Assembly (NCBI RefSeq): GCF_016862195.1
Contig: NZ_BOMM01000057.1
Coordinates: 1 to 64,000, forward strand
Direction: 5' to 3'
Origin: Paractinoplanes ferrugineus
GTDB taxonomy: Bacteria; Actinomycetota; Actinomycetes; Mycobacteriales; Micromonosporaceae
Length of the DNA: 64,000 nt
Positions 15,329 to 24,143 of this stretch are shown one piece after another (positions within the stretch are counted from its first letter, which is position 1; every line of letters starts with the position of its first letter). The notes beneath the pieces are model-generated. The model had not been told where the DNA came from and made no database searches. It was given only the letters and a program-made list of their open reading frames with translations. The position numbers and the translations under genes are program-made.

Positions 15329-17581
15329 CTACAGCGCCCCGTGGAACGTACGCGAGACGACGTCCTTCTGCTGTTCGTGGGTCAGCCGCACGAAGTTGAC
15401 CGCGTAACCGGAGACCCGGATGGTCAGCTGCGGGTAGTTCTCCGGGTGCGCCATCGCGTCCTCGAGGGTGGCCCGGTCGAGCACGTTGACGTTCATGTGG
15501 AAGCCGTTGACGGCGTTGTAGCCGTCGAGCACCCCGGCCAGGTTGGTGACCTGCTCGGTCCGGGTGTTGCCGAGGCCGGCCGGGGTCACCGTGGTGGTCA
15601 GCGAGATCCCGTCGAGGCTGTGGTCGTACGGCAGTTTCGCCACCGACATCGCCGCCGCCACCATGCCGTGCCGGTCCCGGCCGTTCATCGGGTTGGCGCC
15701 GGGGGCGAACGGCTCACCGGCGCGCCGGCCGTCCGGGGTGTTGCCGGTGGCCTTGCCGTAGACGACGTTCGACGTGATGGTCAGCACCGACTGGGTGTGC
15801 ACCGCGCCGCGGTAGGTCGGGTGCGCCCGGATCTTCGCCATGAAGATCTCGACGAGCTCGGCGGCGATCTTGTCGGCCCGGTCGTCGTTGTTGCCGTACG
15901 TCGGGAACCCGCCCTCGACCGTGTAGTCCGTGACCAGGCCGTCCGGGCCGCGGACCACCCGTACGGTGGCGTGCTTGATGGCCGACAGCGAGTCGGCCGC
16001 GACCGACAGACCGGCGATGCCGCACGCCATGGTGCGCAGGATGTCCGAGTCGTGCAGGGCCATCTCGATGCGCTCGTACGCGTACTTGTCGTGCATGTAG
16101 TGGATGATGTTGAGCGCGTCCACATAGGTCCCGGCGAGCCAGTCCATCATCGTGTCGAACCGCTCGGCGACCTCGTCGTAGCTCAGCACGTCGCTGTGCA
16201 GCGGCGGCAGTTCCGGGCCGACCTGGGCGCCGGAGACCTCGTCGCGGCCGCCGTTGATCGCGTACAGCAGCGTCTTGGCCAGGTTGACCCGGGCGCCGAA
16301 GAACTGCATCTGCTTGCCGACCTCCATGGCCGACACGCAGCAGGCGATCGCGGTGTCGTCGCCGTAGCGCGGCCGCATGAGCTCGTCCGACTCGTACTGG
16401 ATGGCGCTGGTGTCGATCGAGACCTGGGCGCAGAAGCGCTTGAAGCCCTCGGGCAGGACCGGTGACCAGAAGACGGTCAGGTTCGGCTCGGGTGCCGGGC
16501 CCAGGTTGTAGAGGGTCTGCAGGTAGCGGAAGCTGGTCCGGGTCACCAGCGGCCGGCCGTCGGTGCCGACGCCGCCGATCGACTCGGTCACCCAGGTCGG
16601 GTCGCCGGAGAACAGCGCGTCGTACTCGGGGGTGCGCAGGAACCGCACGATCCGCAGCTTGATCACGAAGTCGTCGACGAGCTCCTGCGCCCGCGACTCG
16701 GTCAGCACCCCCTCGGCGATGTCGCGCTGCAGGTAGATGTCGAGGAAGGTGGAGGTGCGGCCGAGCGACATGGCCGCGCCGTTCTGCTCCTTGACCGCGG
16801 CGAGGTAGGCGAAGTACAGCCACTGGACGGCTTCCCGGCCGTTCGTCGCCGGCCCCGAGATGTCGTAGCCGTAGGACGCGGCCATCTCCTTGAGCTCGGC
16901 CAGCGCCCGGATCTGCTCGGACAGCTCCTCCCGCTTGCGGATCACGTCCTCGGTGAACGGGCCGGCGGCGGCGACCTTGTCGGCCTTCTTCCGGGCGATC
17001 AGGTGGTCGACGCCGTAGAGGGCGACCCGGCGGTAGTCGCCGATGATGCGGCCACGACCGTACGCGTCGGGCAGGCCGGTGATGATGTGGGCCTTGCGCG
17101 CGGCCAGGATGTTGGCGTCGTACACGTCGAACACACCGGAGTTGTGCGTCTTGCGGTACTTGGTGAAGATGTCGGCGATGTCCTGCGGCACCTCGTACCC
17201 GTACGTCTTGAGACTGCCCTCGACCATCCGCCATCCGCCGTTGGGCAGGATCGCGCGGCGCAGCGGCGCGTCGGTCTGCAGACCGACGATGAGCTCGGCG
17301 TCCCGGTCGATGTAGCCCGGCCGGTGCGAGGTGATCGTCGACGGGGTGTTCGCGTCGACGTCGTAGATCCCGCGCTCGCGCTCCGCGGGGAACATCGCAC
17401 TCAGCTTGGCCCAGACCGCCGTGGTGCGCTCGGTCGGTCCGGCCAGGAAGCCGGCGTCGCCCTCGTAGGGGGTGTAGTTGCCCTGGATGAAGTCACGAAC
17501 CGCGACGCCGTGACGCCAGGCACCGTCGGTGAAGCCGCGCCATGGGTCGGTCCGGGTGGGTCGTACGTTGTTCTCGCTCAT
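15329..17581 (-). CDS. pflB: formate C-acetyltransferase (pyruvate formate-lyase)
   Basis: The 750-residue glycyl radical enzyme starts at ATG 17581 (MSENNVRPTRTDPWRGF). It converts pyruvate plus CoA to acetyl-CoA and formate. The adjacent catalytic cysteines are Cys414-Cys415 in IACCVSAMEVGKQMQFFGAR, and the radical glycine is Gly725 in IRVSGYAVNFVRLT near the C-terminus, so it is intact and close to E. coli PflB (760 aa). It is the first gene of pflB-pflA and divergent from adhE, 265 bp away. A DosR-like box lies 85 bp upstream. Presence in a filamentous actinomycete points to a mixed-acid fermentation ability. Confidence 0.96.
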   Translation of the reverse strand: MSENNVRPTRTDPWRGFTDGAWRHGVAVRDFIQGNYTPYEGDAGFLAGPTERTTAVWAKLSAMFPAERERGIYDVDANTPSTITSHRPGYIDRDAELIVGLQTDAPLRRAILPNGGWRMVEGSLKTYGYEVPQDIADIFTKYRKTHNSGVFDVYDANILAARKAHIITGLPDAYGRGRIIGDYRRVALYGVDHLIARKKADKVAAAGPFTEDVIRKREELSEQIRALAELKEMAASYGYDISGPATNGREAVQWLYFAYLAAVKEQNGAAMSLGRTSTFLDIYLQRDIAEGVLTESRAQELVDDFVIKLRIVRFLRTPEYDALFSGDPTWVTESIGGVGTDGRPLVTRTSFRYLQTLYNLGPAPEPNLTVFWSPVLPEGFKRFCAQVSIDTSAIQYESDELMRPRYGDDTAIACCVSAMEVGKQMQFFGARVNLAKTLLYAINGGRDEVSGAQVGPELPPLHSDVLSYDEVAERFDTMMDWLAGTYVDALNIIHYMHDKYAYERIEMALHDSDILRTMACGIAGLSVAADSLSAIKHATVRVVRGPDGLVTDYTVEGGFPTYGNNDDRADKIAAELVEIFMAKIRAHPTYRGAVHTQSVLTITSNVVYGKATGNTPDGRRAGEPFAPGANPMNGRDRHGMVAAAMSVAKLPYDHSLDGISLTTTVTPAGLGNTRTEQVTNLAGVLDGYNAVNGFHMNVNVLDRATLEDAMAHPENYPQLTIRVSGYAVNFVRLTHEQQKDVVSRTFHGAL

Positions 17582-17665
17582 CGAGGTCGCTCCCCTTGAC
17601 AGGTCCGGCGGAGCCCGCAAAGGCTCCACCCCCACCGTCGCACCCGGCCATCGCGCCGGCACCGG

Positions 17666-17681
17666 GCCGATGGTCCCGACC
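17666..17681 (-). promoter_or_regulatory. DosR/DevR-like box between pflB and adhE
   Basis: On the minus strand GGTCGGGACCATCGGC continues into CCGG, so the core GGGACCATCGGCCC is a near-palindrome fitting the DosR consensus GGGACTWWAGTCCC better than the copy near the Usp gene. It is 85 bp upstream of pflB and 165 bp upstream of adhE. A further half-site TTCGGGACC lies near 17778. Hypoxic control is inference. Confidence 0.5.
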
Positions 17682-17846
17682 TCCGGTGCCGGGTGACCCC
17701 CGATCGCCGCCGTAGCCGGCCCCCGCCGCCTCGGCCGGAGGGGGCCGAAAGGCCCGCACAGCAGTGCCGCTCGTCTCTTCGGGACCGCCACCGGCGCGGA
17801 TCAGGATGAGATCGCAGGCTGATGAACCCGATGAGGTGAGGATGCG

Positions 17847-20438
17847 ATGGACACGCCCGACCAAGAGCTGGGCACCACGATCGACGTGCTGGTCACCAAG
17901 GCGCTCGCGGCGCTCGACGACTACCGCCGGTTCGACCAGGAGCGGATCGACCGGATCGTCAAGAAGTCGTCGGTGGCCGCCCTCGACCGGCACGCGGCGC
18001 TGGCTCAGCTGGCCGTCGACGAGACCGGCCGCGGCGTCTTCGAGGACAAGGCGGTCAAGAACATCTTCGCCTGCGAGCACGTCACGCACAGCATGGCGAA
18101 GCTGCGCACGGTCGGCGTGATCAGCGAGGACGAGATCAGCGGGATCGTCGAGATCGCCGACCCGGTCGGCGTGGTCGCGGGCATCACGCCGGTCACCAAC
18201 CCGACCTCCACCACCATCTTCAAGGCCCTGCTGGCGCTGAAGACCCGCAATCCGATCATCTTCGCGTTCCACCCGGCCGCGCAGCGGTGCAGCGTCGAGG
18301 CGGCCCGGATCGTGCGGGACGCGGCCGTCGCGGCCGGCGCCCCGGAGAACTGCATCCAGTGGGTGGAGCAGCCCTCGGTCGCCGCGACGAACGCGCTGAT
18401 GCGGCACCCGGGTGTCGCCACCATCCTCGCCACCGGCGGGAACGGCATGGTCCGGGCGGCCTACTCGACCGGGAAACCGGCGCTCGGCGTCGGCGCCGGC
18501 AACGTTCCGGCGTACGTGGAACGCAGCGCCAAACTCAAGCGGGCGGTCAACGACATCGTGCTGTCGAAGTCGTTCGACAACGGGATGATCTGCGCCTCCG
18601 AGCAGGCCGCGATCCTCGACGCCCCGATCTACGAGGCGGCCCTCGAGGAGTTCCGCATCCTGCACGCGTACGTCTGCTCGCCGGCCGAGAAGGAGATGCT
18701 GGAGAAACTGATCTTCGGCGTGGCCGCCCGCGGGGAGAACTGCGCCCAGGCTCAGCTGAACGCGTCGGTGGTCGGCCAGTCCGCCGCCTGGATCGCCGGA
18801 CAGGCCGGGTTCAGCGTGCCGGCCACCACCTCGGTGCTGCTCGCCGAGGTCGCCGAGGTCGGCCCGGCGGAGCCGCTGACCCGGGAGAAGCTGTGCCCGG
18901 TGCTGGCCGTGCTGCGGGCCGAGGACCGCGCCGAGGGCCTGCGCCTCGCCGCCGAGATGGTGGAGTTCCACGGGCTCGGCCACAGCGCCGTCATCCACAC
19001 CGAGGACGCCGGCCTCGCCCGGCAGTTCGGCGAGAAGGTCAAGGCGGTCCGGGTCATCTGGAACTCGCCGGCGTCGCAGGGCGGCATCGGTGACATGTAC
19101 AACGCGTTCCTCCCGTCCCTCACCCTGGGTTGCGGCAGCTACGGGCACAACTCGGTGTCGAACAACGTCTCGGCGGTGAACCTCATCAACATCAAGCGCA
19201 TCGGCCGGCGGACGAACAACCTGCAGTGGTTCAAGGTCCCGTCGAAGATCTACTTCGAGCCGCAGTCCATCCGCTATCTCACCGACATGCCCGACGTGCA
19301 GCGGGTCACCGTCGTCACCGACGACGCGATGGTCCGGCTCGGCTTCGTCGACCGGCTCAACCGCGTTCTGCAGCGCCGGCCGAACCAGGTCGCGCTGCAG
19401 ATCATCGACGACGTCGAGCCGGAGCCGCGGATGACCACCGTCGACCGGGGCGCCGCGCTGATGCGGTCGTTCAAGCCGGACACGATCATCGCGCTGGGCG
19501 GCGGCTCGGCCATGGACGCGGCCAAGGTGATGTGGCTGAAGTACGAGCACCCCGAGGTCGACTTCGACGACATGCGGGAGAAGTTCTTCGACATCCGCAA
19601 GCGGGCGTTCGCCTTCCCGCCGCTGGGCGAGCGGGCCAAACTGGTCTGCATCCCGACCACGTCCGGCACCGGTGCCGAGGTCACCCCGTTCGCGGTGATC
19701 ACCGACCACCGGACGGGCAAGAAGTACCCGCTCGCCGACTACGCGCTCACCCCCACGGTCGCGATCATCGACCCGGTGCTGACCGCCAGCCTGCCCCGGG
19801 TGATCGCCGCCGACAGCGGCTTCGACGCGCTCACCCACGCGATCGAGGCGTACGTGTCGGTCTACGCCAACGACTTCACCGACGGCCTGGCCCTGCACGC
19901 GATCCGGCTGATCTTCGCGAATCTCGAGAAGTCCGTGATCGACGCCGACCCGGACGCCCGCGAGCGCATGCACAACGCCGGGACCATCGCCGGTATGGCG
20001 TTCGGCAGCGCGTTCCTGGGCATCGTGCACGCGATGTCGCACACGCTCGGCGGGACGTTCCACATCGCTCACGGGCGGACCAACGCGGTGCTGCTGCCGC
20101 ACGTGATCCGGTACAACGGCACGGTTCCGGCGAAACTGTCGGGCTGGCCGAAGTACGAGAGCTATCGGGCGCCGGCGCGGTTCGAGGACATCGCCCACAT
20201 GCTCGGCCTGCCGGACCCCGGTCCGGAGTCGCTGGCCGTGGCGGTCGAGCGGTTGCGGGACGCGGTCGGGATCGAGCCGTCGTTCGCCAAGCTCGGCATC
20301 GAGGAGCGGGAGTTCATGGCGGCTCTGCCGCAACAGGCCCTGAACGCGTACGAGGACCAGTGCGCCCCCGCCAACCCGCGGATGCCGATGCTCGACGACA
20401 TGCGGGAGTTGATGAAAGCGGCTTACTACGGGTCCTGA
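17847..20438 (+). CDS. adhE: bifunctional acetaldehyde-CoA/alcohol dehydrogenase
   Basis: The 863-residue protein is a fusion of a CoA-acylating aldehyde dehydrogenase (about 1-440) and an iron-dependent alcohol dehydrogenase (about 460-863). Catalytic Cys249 is in NGMICASEQA. The ADH half has the GGGSAMD nucleotide loop, IPTTSGTGAEVTPFAVITD, and iron ligands in GFDALTHAIEAY and AMSHTLGG...HIAHGRTNAVLLPH. It reduces acetyl-CoA to ethanol, regenerating two NAD+. SD GAGG stands five bases before ATG. Like E. coli AdhE it probably forms spirosomes (known of the family). It is divergent from pflB-pflA and completes the fermentation pathway. Confidence 0.96.
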   Translation: MDTPDQELGTTIDVLVTKALAALDDYRRFDQERIDRIVKKSSVAALDRHAALAQLAVDETGRGVFEDKAVKNIFACEHVTHSMAKLRTVGVISEDEISGIVEIADPVGVVAGITPVTNPTSTTIFKALLALKTRNPIIFAFHPAAQRCSVEAARIVRDAAVAAGAPENCIQWVEQPSVAATNALMRHPGVATILATGGNGMVRAAYSTGKPALGVGAGNVPAYVERSAKLKRAVNDIVLSKSFDNGMICASEQAAILDAPIYEAALEEFRILHAYVCSPAEKEMLEKLIFGVAARGENCAQAQLNASVVGQSAAWIAGQAGFSVPATTSVLLAEVAEVGPAEPLTREKLCPVLAVLRAEDRAEGLRLAAEMVEFHGLGHSAVIHTEDAGLARQFGEKVKAVRVIWNSPASQGGIGDMYNAFLPSLTLGCGSYGHNSVSNNVSAVNLINIKRIGRRTNNLQWFKVPSKIYFEPQSIRYLTDMPDVQRVTVVTDDAMVRLGFVDRLNRVLQRRPNQVALQIIDDVEPEPRMTTVDRGAALMRSFKPDTIIALGGGSAMDAAKVMWLKYEHPEVDFDDMREKFFDIRKRAFAFPPLGERAKLVCIPTTSGTGAEVTPFAVITDHRTGKKYPLADYALTPTVAIIDPVLTASLPRVIAADSGFDALTHAIEAYVSVYANDFTDGLALHAIRLIFANLEKSVIDADPDARERMHNAGTIAGMAFGSAFLGIVHAMSHTLGGTFHIAHGRTNAVLLPHVIRYNGTVPAKLSGWPKYESYRAPARFEDIAHMLGLPDPGPESLAVAVERLRDAVGIEPSFAKLGIEEREFMAALPQQALNAYEDQCAPANPRMPMLDDMRELMKAAYYGS

Positions 20439-20444
20439 AAGTTC

Positions 20445-20458
20445 TGCAAGGTCTTGCA
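20445..20458. promoter_or_regulatory. perfect palindrome after adhE
   Basis: TGCAAG-GT-CTTGCA starts six bases after the adhE stop and lies about 100 bp upstream of the next gene. It may be an operator for the downstream secreted-protein gene. No regulator can be named. Confidence 0.35.
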
Positions 20459-20474
20459 ATAACACACCGACACC

Positions 20475-20540
20475 GTAGGCTTGGGCTGCCTACTTCCACT
20501 GAGGACGGCCACCCGCATTTTTGCCGGTGGCCGTTCTTTT
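20475..20540 (+). terminator. adhE terminator (two hairpins)
   Basis: A small hairpin (GTAGGC/GCCTAC, 20475-20480 and 20488-20493) is followed by a 9-bp stem (20505-20513 with 20526-20534) and then TCTTTT, a good intrinsic terminator. Because the next gene starts at 20561, the region could also act as its leader. Confidence 0.7.
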
Positions 20541-20560
20541 GAGCAGCCCTGGAGAGCACT

Positions 20561-21115
20561 GTGCGACCGATCAGCAAGTTCTTGCTGGCCATGCTCGGCG
20601 GATTGGCTTTTGTCCTGACTTCCACCTCCCCGGCCGCGGCCGCCCCCACTCCGCAGAACCTCGGCGGGCTCGACCTGGGCGCCTACTGCCGCTCGATCGG
20701 CTACGCCGACGCCACCCTGGCCGGCTCGACCGCCTACGACTGGCACTGCGTCACCGGCGACGGCCGGCGCGGGGACCTGACCTTCGCGGCCGCCTGCCGG
20801 TGGACGTACGCCACCGGCGCCGCCGTCGACCGGATCGGCAACTTCCGCGACCCGGCCTCGGTGTCCTGCTGGCGGGTCACCCCCGCGATCGTCCAACCGG
20901 ACTTCACCAACTACTGCACCACGACCGGGCACAGCGCGGCGGCGCTGCTCGGCACCACGGCGTACGACTGGCACTGCGTCTCGTACAACCGGAGCGGGCC
21001 GACCTACTACGACGTCGACATCCTGGCCGCCTGCTTCTACACAGTGGGTGGGGCGGCGACCGTCGAGCGCTTCGACAACTACTACGACCCGGCCACCTGG
21101 CAGTGCCGGGTCTGA
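20561..21115 (+). CDS. secreted protein with duplicated four-Cys YDWHC domain
   Basis: The 184-residue protein starts at GTG 20561 behind GGAGAG. It has a Sec signal peptide (about 1-28, ending PAAAA) and two copies of a domain of about 65-70 residues. Each copy has four Cys and the core GSTAYDWHCVTGD or GTTAYDWHCVSYN, then AAC.(W/F)TY...A.V.R..N..DPA...C.(R/V). The spacing suggests two disulfides per copy. I do not recognise a named family with certainty; similar short extracellular YDWHC domains occur in actinomycetes. A binding or structural role outside the cell is the only inference. It is flanked by strong terminators on both sides. Confidence 0.75.
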   Translation: MRPISKFLLAMLGGLAFVLTSTSPAAAAPTPQNLGGLDLGAYCRSIGYADATLAGSTAYDWHCVTGDGRRGDLTFAAACRWTYATGAAVDRIGNFRDPASVSCWRVTPAIVQPDFTNYCTTTGHSAAALLGTTAYDWHCVSYNRSGPTYYDVDILAACFYTVGGAATVERFDNYYDPATWQCRV

Positions 21116-21129
21116 TCCGGCGCACGAGA

Positions 21130-21153
21130 AAGGGCCCCCGTGCGGGGGCCCTT
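21130..21153. terminator. terminator after the YDWHC protein gene
   Basis: AAGGGCCCCC and GGGGGCCCTT form a perfect 10-bp stem with loop GTGC, followed by CTT. It lies between convergent genes ending at 21115 and 21168 and can serve both. Confidence 0.85.
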
Positions 21154-21167
21154 CTTCGTGCCGCGGG

Positions 21168-23054
21168 TCAGGCGCGGGCCACGTACTTCACGGCCTGCGT
21201 GCTGGTGCCGGTCGCGCTGGTCACCGTGACCACGTAACTGCCGGCCGCGGTCACCGGGACGGTCACCGTCAGCCGGGTGTCGCTGACGACCTTGAACTCG
21301 ACGTCGGTGTCACCGAACCTGACCCCGGTGGTGGCGCCGAAGTTGGACCCGTTGATCGTGACGGTGCCGCCCTTGGTGGCCGAGCCGGCGGCCGGGCTGA
21401 GCGAGCTGACCGCCGGCGGCGGGGTGACGTAGGTCAGGTCGACCGGGCTCGCACTGCCACCGGCCGCGGTGATCACTACCGGGACGGTGCCGGCGGCGTG
21501 GGCCGGGGCGGTCAGGCGCAGGGTCGTGTCGTTCACCCGGGTGGCCGAGACCTTCTTGCCGTCGATCGTGACGCTCACCGCGCCGACGAACGTCGTACCG
21601 GTCGCGGTCACGACCGTGCTCGCCTTGGTGCTTACCGAGGTCGTGCTCAGCGACGTCACGGTCGGGGCGTCCGGCAGCACGTACGTCAGGGTGGCCGTGG
21701 CGCTGCCGCCGGCGTTGGTGACGGTGACCGTGGCCGGGCCGGCGACGCGGGCCGGCGCGGTGAACGTCAGCGACGCCGCGGTCACGCTGCGGACGCTCAC
21801 CGCGGTGGTGCCGACCTTGACCGTCGAGCCGGCCAGGTTGGTGCCGGTCACCACGATGGCGGTGCCGCCGAGGGTGGTCGTGGTGTCCTGGGACAGCGAG
21901 GCCACGGCCGGCGCCGGAGCGGAGTAGGTGAACTTGGTGCCCACGTTCGCCGCGCTGGTGCCGGCGGGGGTCGTGACGGTCACGTCGACGCTGGTGCCGA
22001 TCTTCTGCCCGGCCGGGACGACCGCGGCGAGCGCGGTGGAGCCGTCGTCGGCGGTCACGTTGGTGAAGTCCGCCGCGACCATGCCGAAGTTGACCTGCGT
22101 GGCGCCGTCCAGGTTCCGGCCGGTGATCGTGACGGTGGTGCCGGCCGCCGACTTCGCCGCCGACAGGCCGGTGAGCTTGGGCCTGCTGACCGAGGCCACG
22201 CCCCGGTCGCTCATGCCCTCGACGGTGTACGCCGCCATCACCTTGCTGTTGACGAACGACCAGGCCAGCTTCGCGTCGCCGGCGGCGCCCCAGCGGGTGC
22301 CCCACGAGTTACGGATGATCAGGCCGGTGGAGTCGTAGCCGTACGCGGTGACCTGGTGGTAGCCCTGGACCGCGCCCGCGACGCTGGTGTACGGCGCGAG
22401 CGAGTTGACCTTGTTAAACGCGCTGTAGACCGGCAGCGAGACGGACACCGGGGTGCCGTCGGCCAGCGACTGCTGGATCGCCGTCTGCGCGGTGGTTCCG
22501 CCCTGGGTCCCGGAGAACAGCGTCGTCCAGCCGGTGAGCTTGTAGTTGTAGGCGTTACGGATCTGACTGCCGGTGGGCGGTTCCGAGTAGTCGGTGGTGC
22601 CCTGGTAGTAGTTCTCCTGCGTGTCGATGCCCATGTTCTGCTCGTTACGCAGCGCCGCCGTCACGGACAGGCCGGTGTTCGGGCCGGGCGTGCCCTGCAC
22701 GGTGCGCATGTAGAGGTAGAGCGGCGCGTACGGAGCGCCGGAACCGGCGATGCTCCGCGCGTAGTAGCCGCTCAGGCTGTAGCCCACCGACCAGGCCACG
22801 CACGAGCCGACCTGGCCCTGGTCGCCGACCGCCGGCGCGCCCGCGCGCAGGTCGACGCTCGACGGCAGGCTGCCCTGGGCACGCAGCTTGAGCTTGGCCG
22901 CGACCTTGACCGTCGGCGGCACCAGGCCGGTCGGGTACGAGGCGCGGGTCGTGGTGGCCGCGACGGCCGGGAGGGCCGGCAGGAACACCGCACCGGTCGC
23001 GGCAACGGCCACCGCGAGCAGGCCATTGCTGATGGGACGGGCCTTGCGAGGCAT
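21168..23054 (-). CDS. secreted papain-like (C1) cysteine peptidase with four IPT/TIG repeats
   Basis: The 628-residue exported protein has a signal peptide (about 1-32, ending PAVAA). A C1A peptidase domain (about 62-285) shows oxyanion/catalytic DQGQVGSCVAWS (Cys85), His233 in GYHQVTAYGYD and Asn249 in RNSWGTRWG, the full triad. Four IPT/TIG immunoglobulin-like repeats of about 80-85 residues follow (starts such as PKLTGLSAAKSAAGTTVTIT and PTVTSLSTTSVSTKASTVVT), ending YVARA. There is no obvious propeptide inhibitor domain, only about 30 residues before the catalytic domain. TIG arrays usually extend or bind surfaces. It probably degrades proteins outside the cell. Confidence 0.88.
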   Translation of the reverse strand: MPRKARPISNGLLAVAVAATGAVFLPALPAVAATTTRASYPTGLVPPTVKVAAKLKLRAQGSLPSSVDLRAGAPAVGDQGQVGSCVAWSVGYSLSGYYARSIAGSGAPYAPLYLYMRTVQGTPGPNTGLSVTAALRNEQNMGIDTQENYYQGTTDYSEPPTGSQIRNAYNYKLTGWTTLFSGTQGGTTAQTAIQQSLADGTPVSVSLPVYSAFNKVNSLAPYTSVAGAVQGYHQVTAYGYDSTGLIIRNSWGTRWGAAGDAKLAWSFVNSKVMAAYTVEGMSDRGVASVSRPKLTGLSAAKSAAGTTVTITGRNLDGATQVNFGMVAADFTNVTADDGSTALAAVVPAGQKIGTSVDVTVTTPAGTSAANVGTKFTYSAPAPAVASLSQDTTTTLGGTAIVVTGTNLAGSTVKVGTTAVSVRSVTAASLTFTAPARVAGPATVTVTNAGGSATATLTYVLPDAPTVTSLSTTSVSTKASTVVTATGTTFVGAVSVTIDGKKVSATRVNDTTLRLTAPAHAAGTVPVVITAAGGSASPVDLTYVTPPPAVSSLSPAAGSATKGGTVTINGSNFGATTGVRFGDTDVEFKVVSDTRLTVTVPVTAAGSYVVTVTSATGTSTQAVKYVARA

Positions 23055-23165
23055 CCGAGCTCCTTCCGGGGCCGCACGGCCCGCATTCCTTCGTGGCCAT
23101 GGTCATCGGCGGCCACGCGCGGTCCGGGAGGATTCGGGAGGAGCATTGCGGTTGCGGAGCGGGTG

Positions 23166-24095
23166 TCAGCCGGGCGCCGAGAAGCTCTCCCGGAACGCCG
23201 CGTCCAGCGGCCGCCCGCTCACCGGCTCGACGAACAGGTCGGCGAGCATCAGGTCGGCGAGGTGGCCGAGATCGAGCCCGGACTCCTGGCGGAGCAGGGT
23301 CTGCACCGCCGCGCCGGCGCCGAACGCGGCCCGTAACACCCCCGCGGGCAGGCGCCGCACCGGCCGCGCCCGACCGGCCGCCGAGGCGACCCGGGTCATC
23401 ATCTCGGCCCACGAGAGGTTCGCGTCGGCGACCGGGAGATCCGCGCCGCCGCCGTGTTCCAGGGCCTCCGCCACACTCCCGGCCACGTTGCGCGCCGTGA
23501 CCACGGCGGTGCCACCGGCCGGCACCAGCAGCGGCGCGCCGGACCGGGCCCACCGCTCGAACGGGGCGGCCCAGTTCGGCCCCCGCTCGCCGGCCCGGCC
23601 GAGCACGAACGGCAGCTCGATCACGGCGACCGGCAGGTCCGGCCCGGCCGCCGCCCGCCCCTCGCGCGCCTGCTCCACCCGGCACCGCACGTACGTGTGC
23701 CGCTCGGCCAGCCGCCACTGCGGCCGCACCCGGTCGAAGTAGGTGTAGTACGACCCGAGAAGCACCCCGCGCGTGAGGCCCTCCTGCCGGGCCGCGGTGA
23801 ACAGCCGCACCACCGGTTCCACCATGTCGCGCCGGAAGCGCCCGAGGATCGGCCTGGGCAGGGGACGCTGCTCGTCGGTACGGGTCGCGAAGACCACCCC
23901 GTCGTGCCCGGTCAGCAGCCCCCGCATGGCGTCGACCGAGGCGTCCGTGACGTCGAGCAGGTGGTCGACGCCGGCGCCGGGACTCCGGGCCGCCGTGGTG
24001 ACCTCATGTCCGCGCTCCCGCAGCACCTCCGTGACGTGCGCCCCGATCAGACCACTGCCACCGACCACCAGAATCCGCACGGCCGCATCGTCCAC
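23166..24095 (-). CDS. NAD-dependent epimerase/dehydratase-family protein
   Basis: The 309-residue protein is an extended SDR with the N-terminal Rossmann motif ILVVGGSGLIGAHVTEVLRE and sequence consistent with atypical, NmrA-like members. The Y.x3.K catalytic motif of true epimerases is not clear: the region reads YYTYFDRVRPQWRLAERHTY. It may therefore be a reductase or a non-catalytic member. It stands 49 bp downstream of a DoxX gene read in the same direction and could share its transcript. Substrate unknown. Confidence 0.75.
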   Translation of the reverse strand: MDDAAVRILVVGGSGLIGAHVTEVLRERGHEVTTAARSPGAGVDHLLDVTDASVDAMRGLLTGHDGVVFATRTDEQRPLPRPILGRFRRDMVEPVVRLFTAARQEGLTRGVLLGSYYTYFDRVRPQWRLAERHTYVRCRVEQAREGRAAAGPDLPVAVIELPFVLGRAGERGPNWAAPFERWARSGAPLLVPAGGTAVVTARNVAGSVAEALEHGGGADLPVADANLSWAEMMTRVASAAGRARPVRRLPAGVLRAAFGAGAAVQTLLRQESGLDLGHLADLMLADLFVEPVSGRPLDAAFRESFSAPG

Positions 24096-24143
24096 CGAGG
24101 ACCGGGGCGCCTGTCAAGAGGGGCGCCTCTCACCGCGGGCCGG

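Noticed and set aside
17776..17790. Second DosR-like site near adhE (TTCGGGACC)
   Set aside because: Only one half matches the consensus; recorded as half-site but not listed as a feature.
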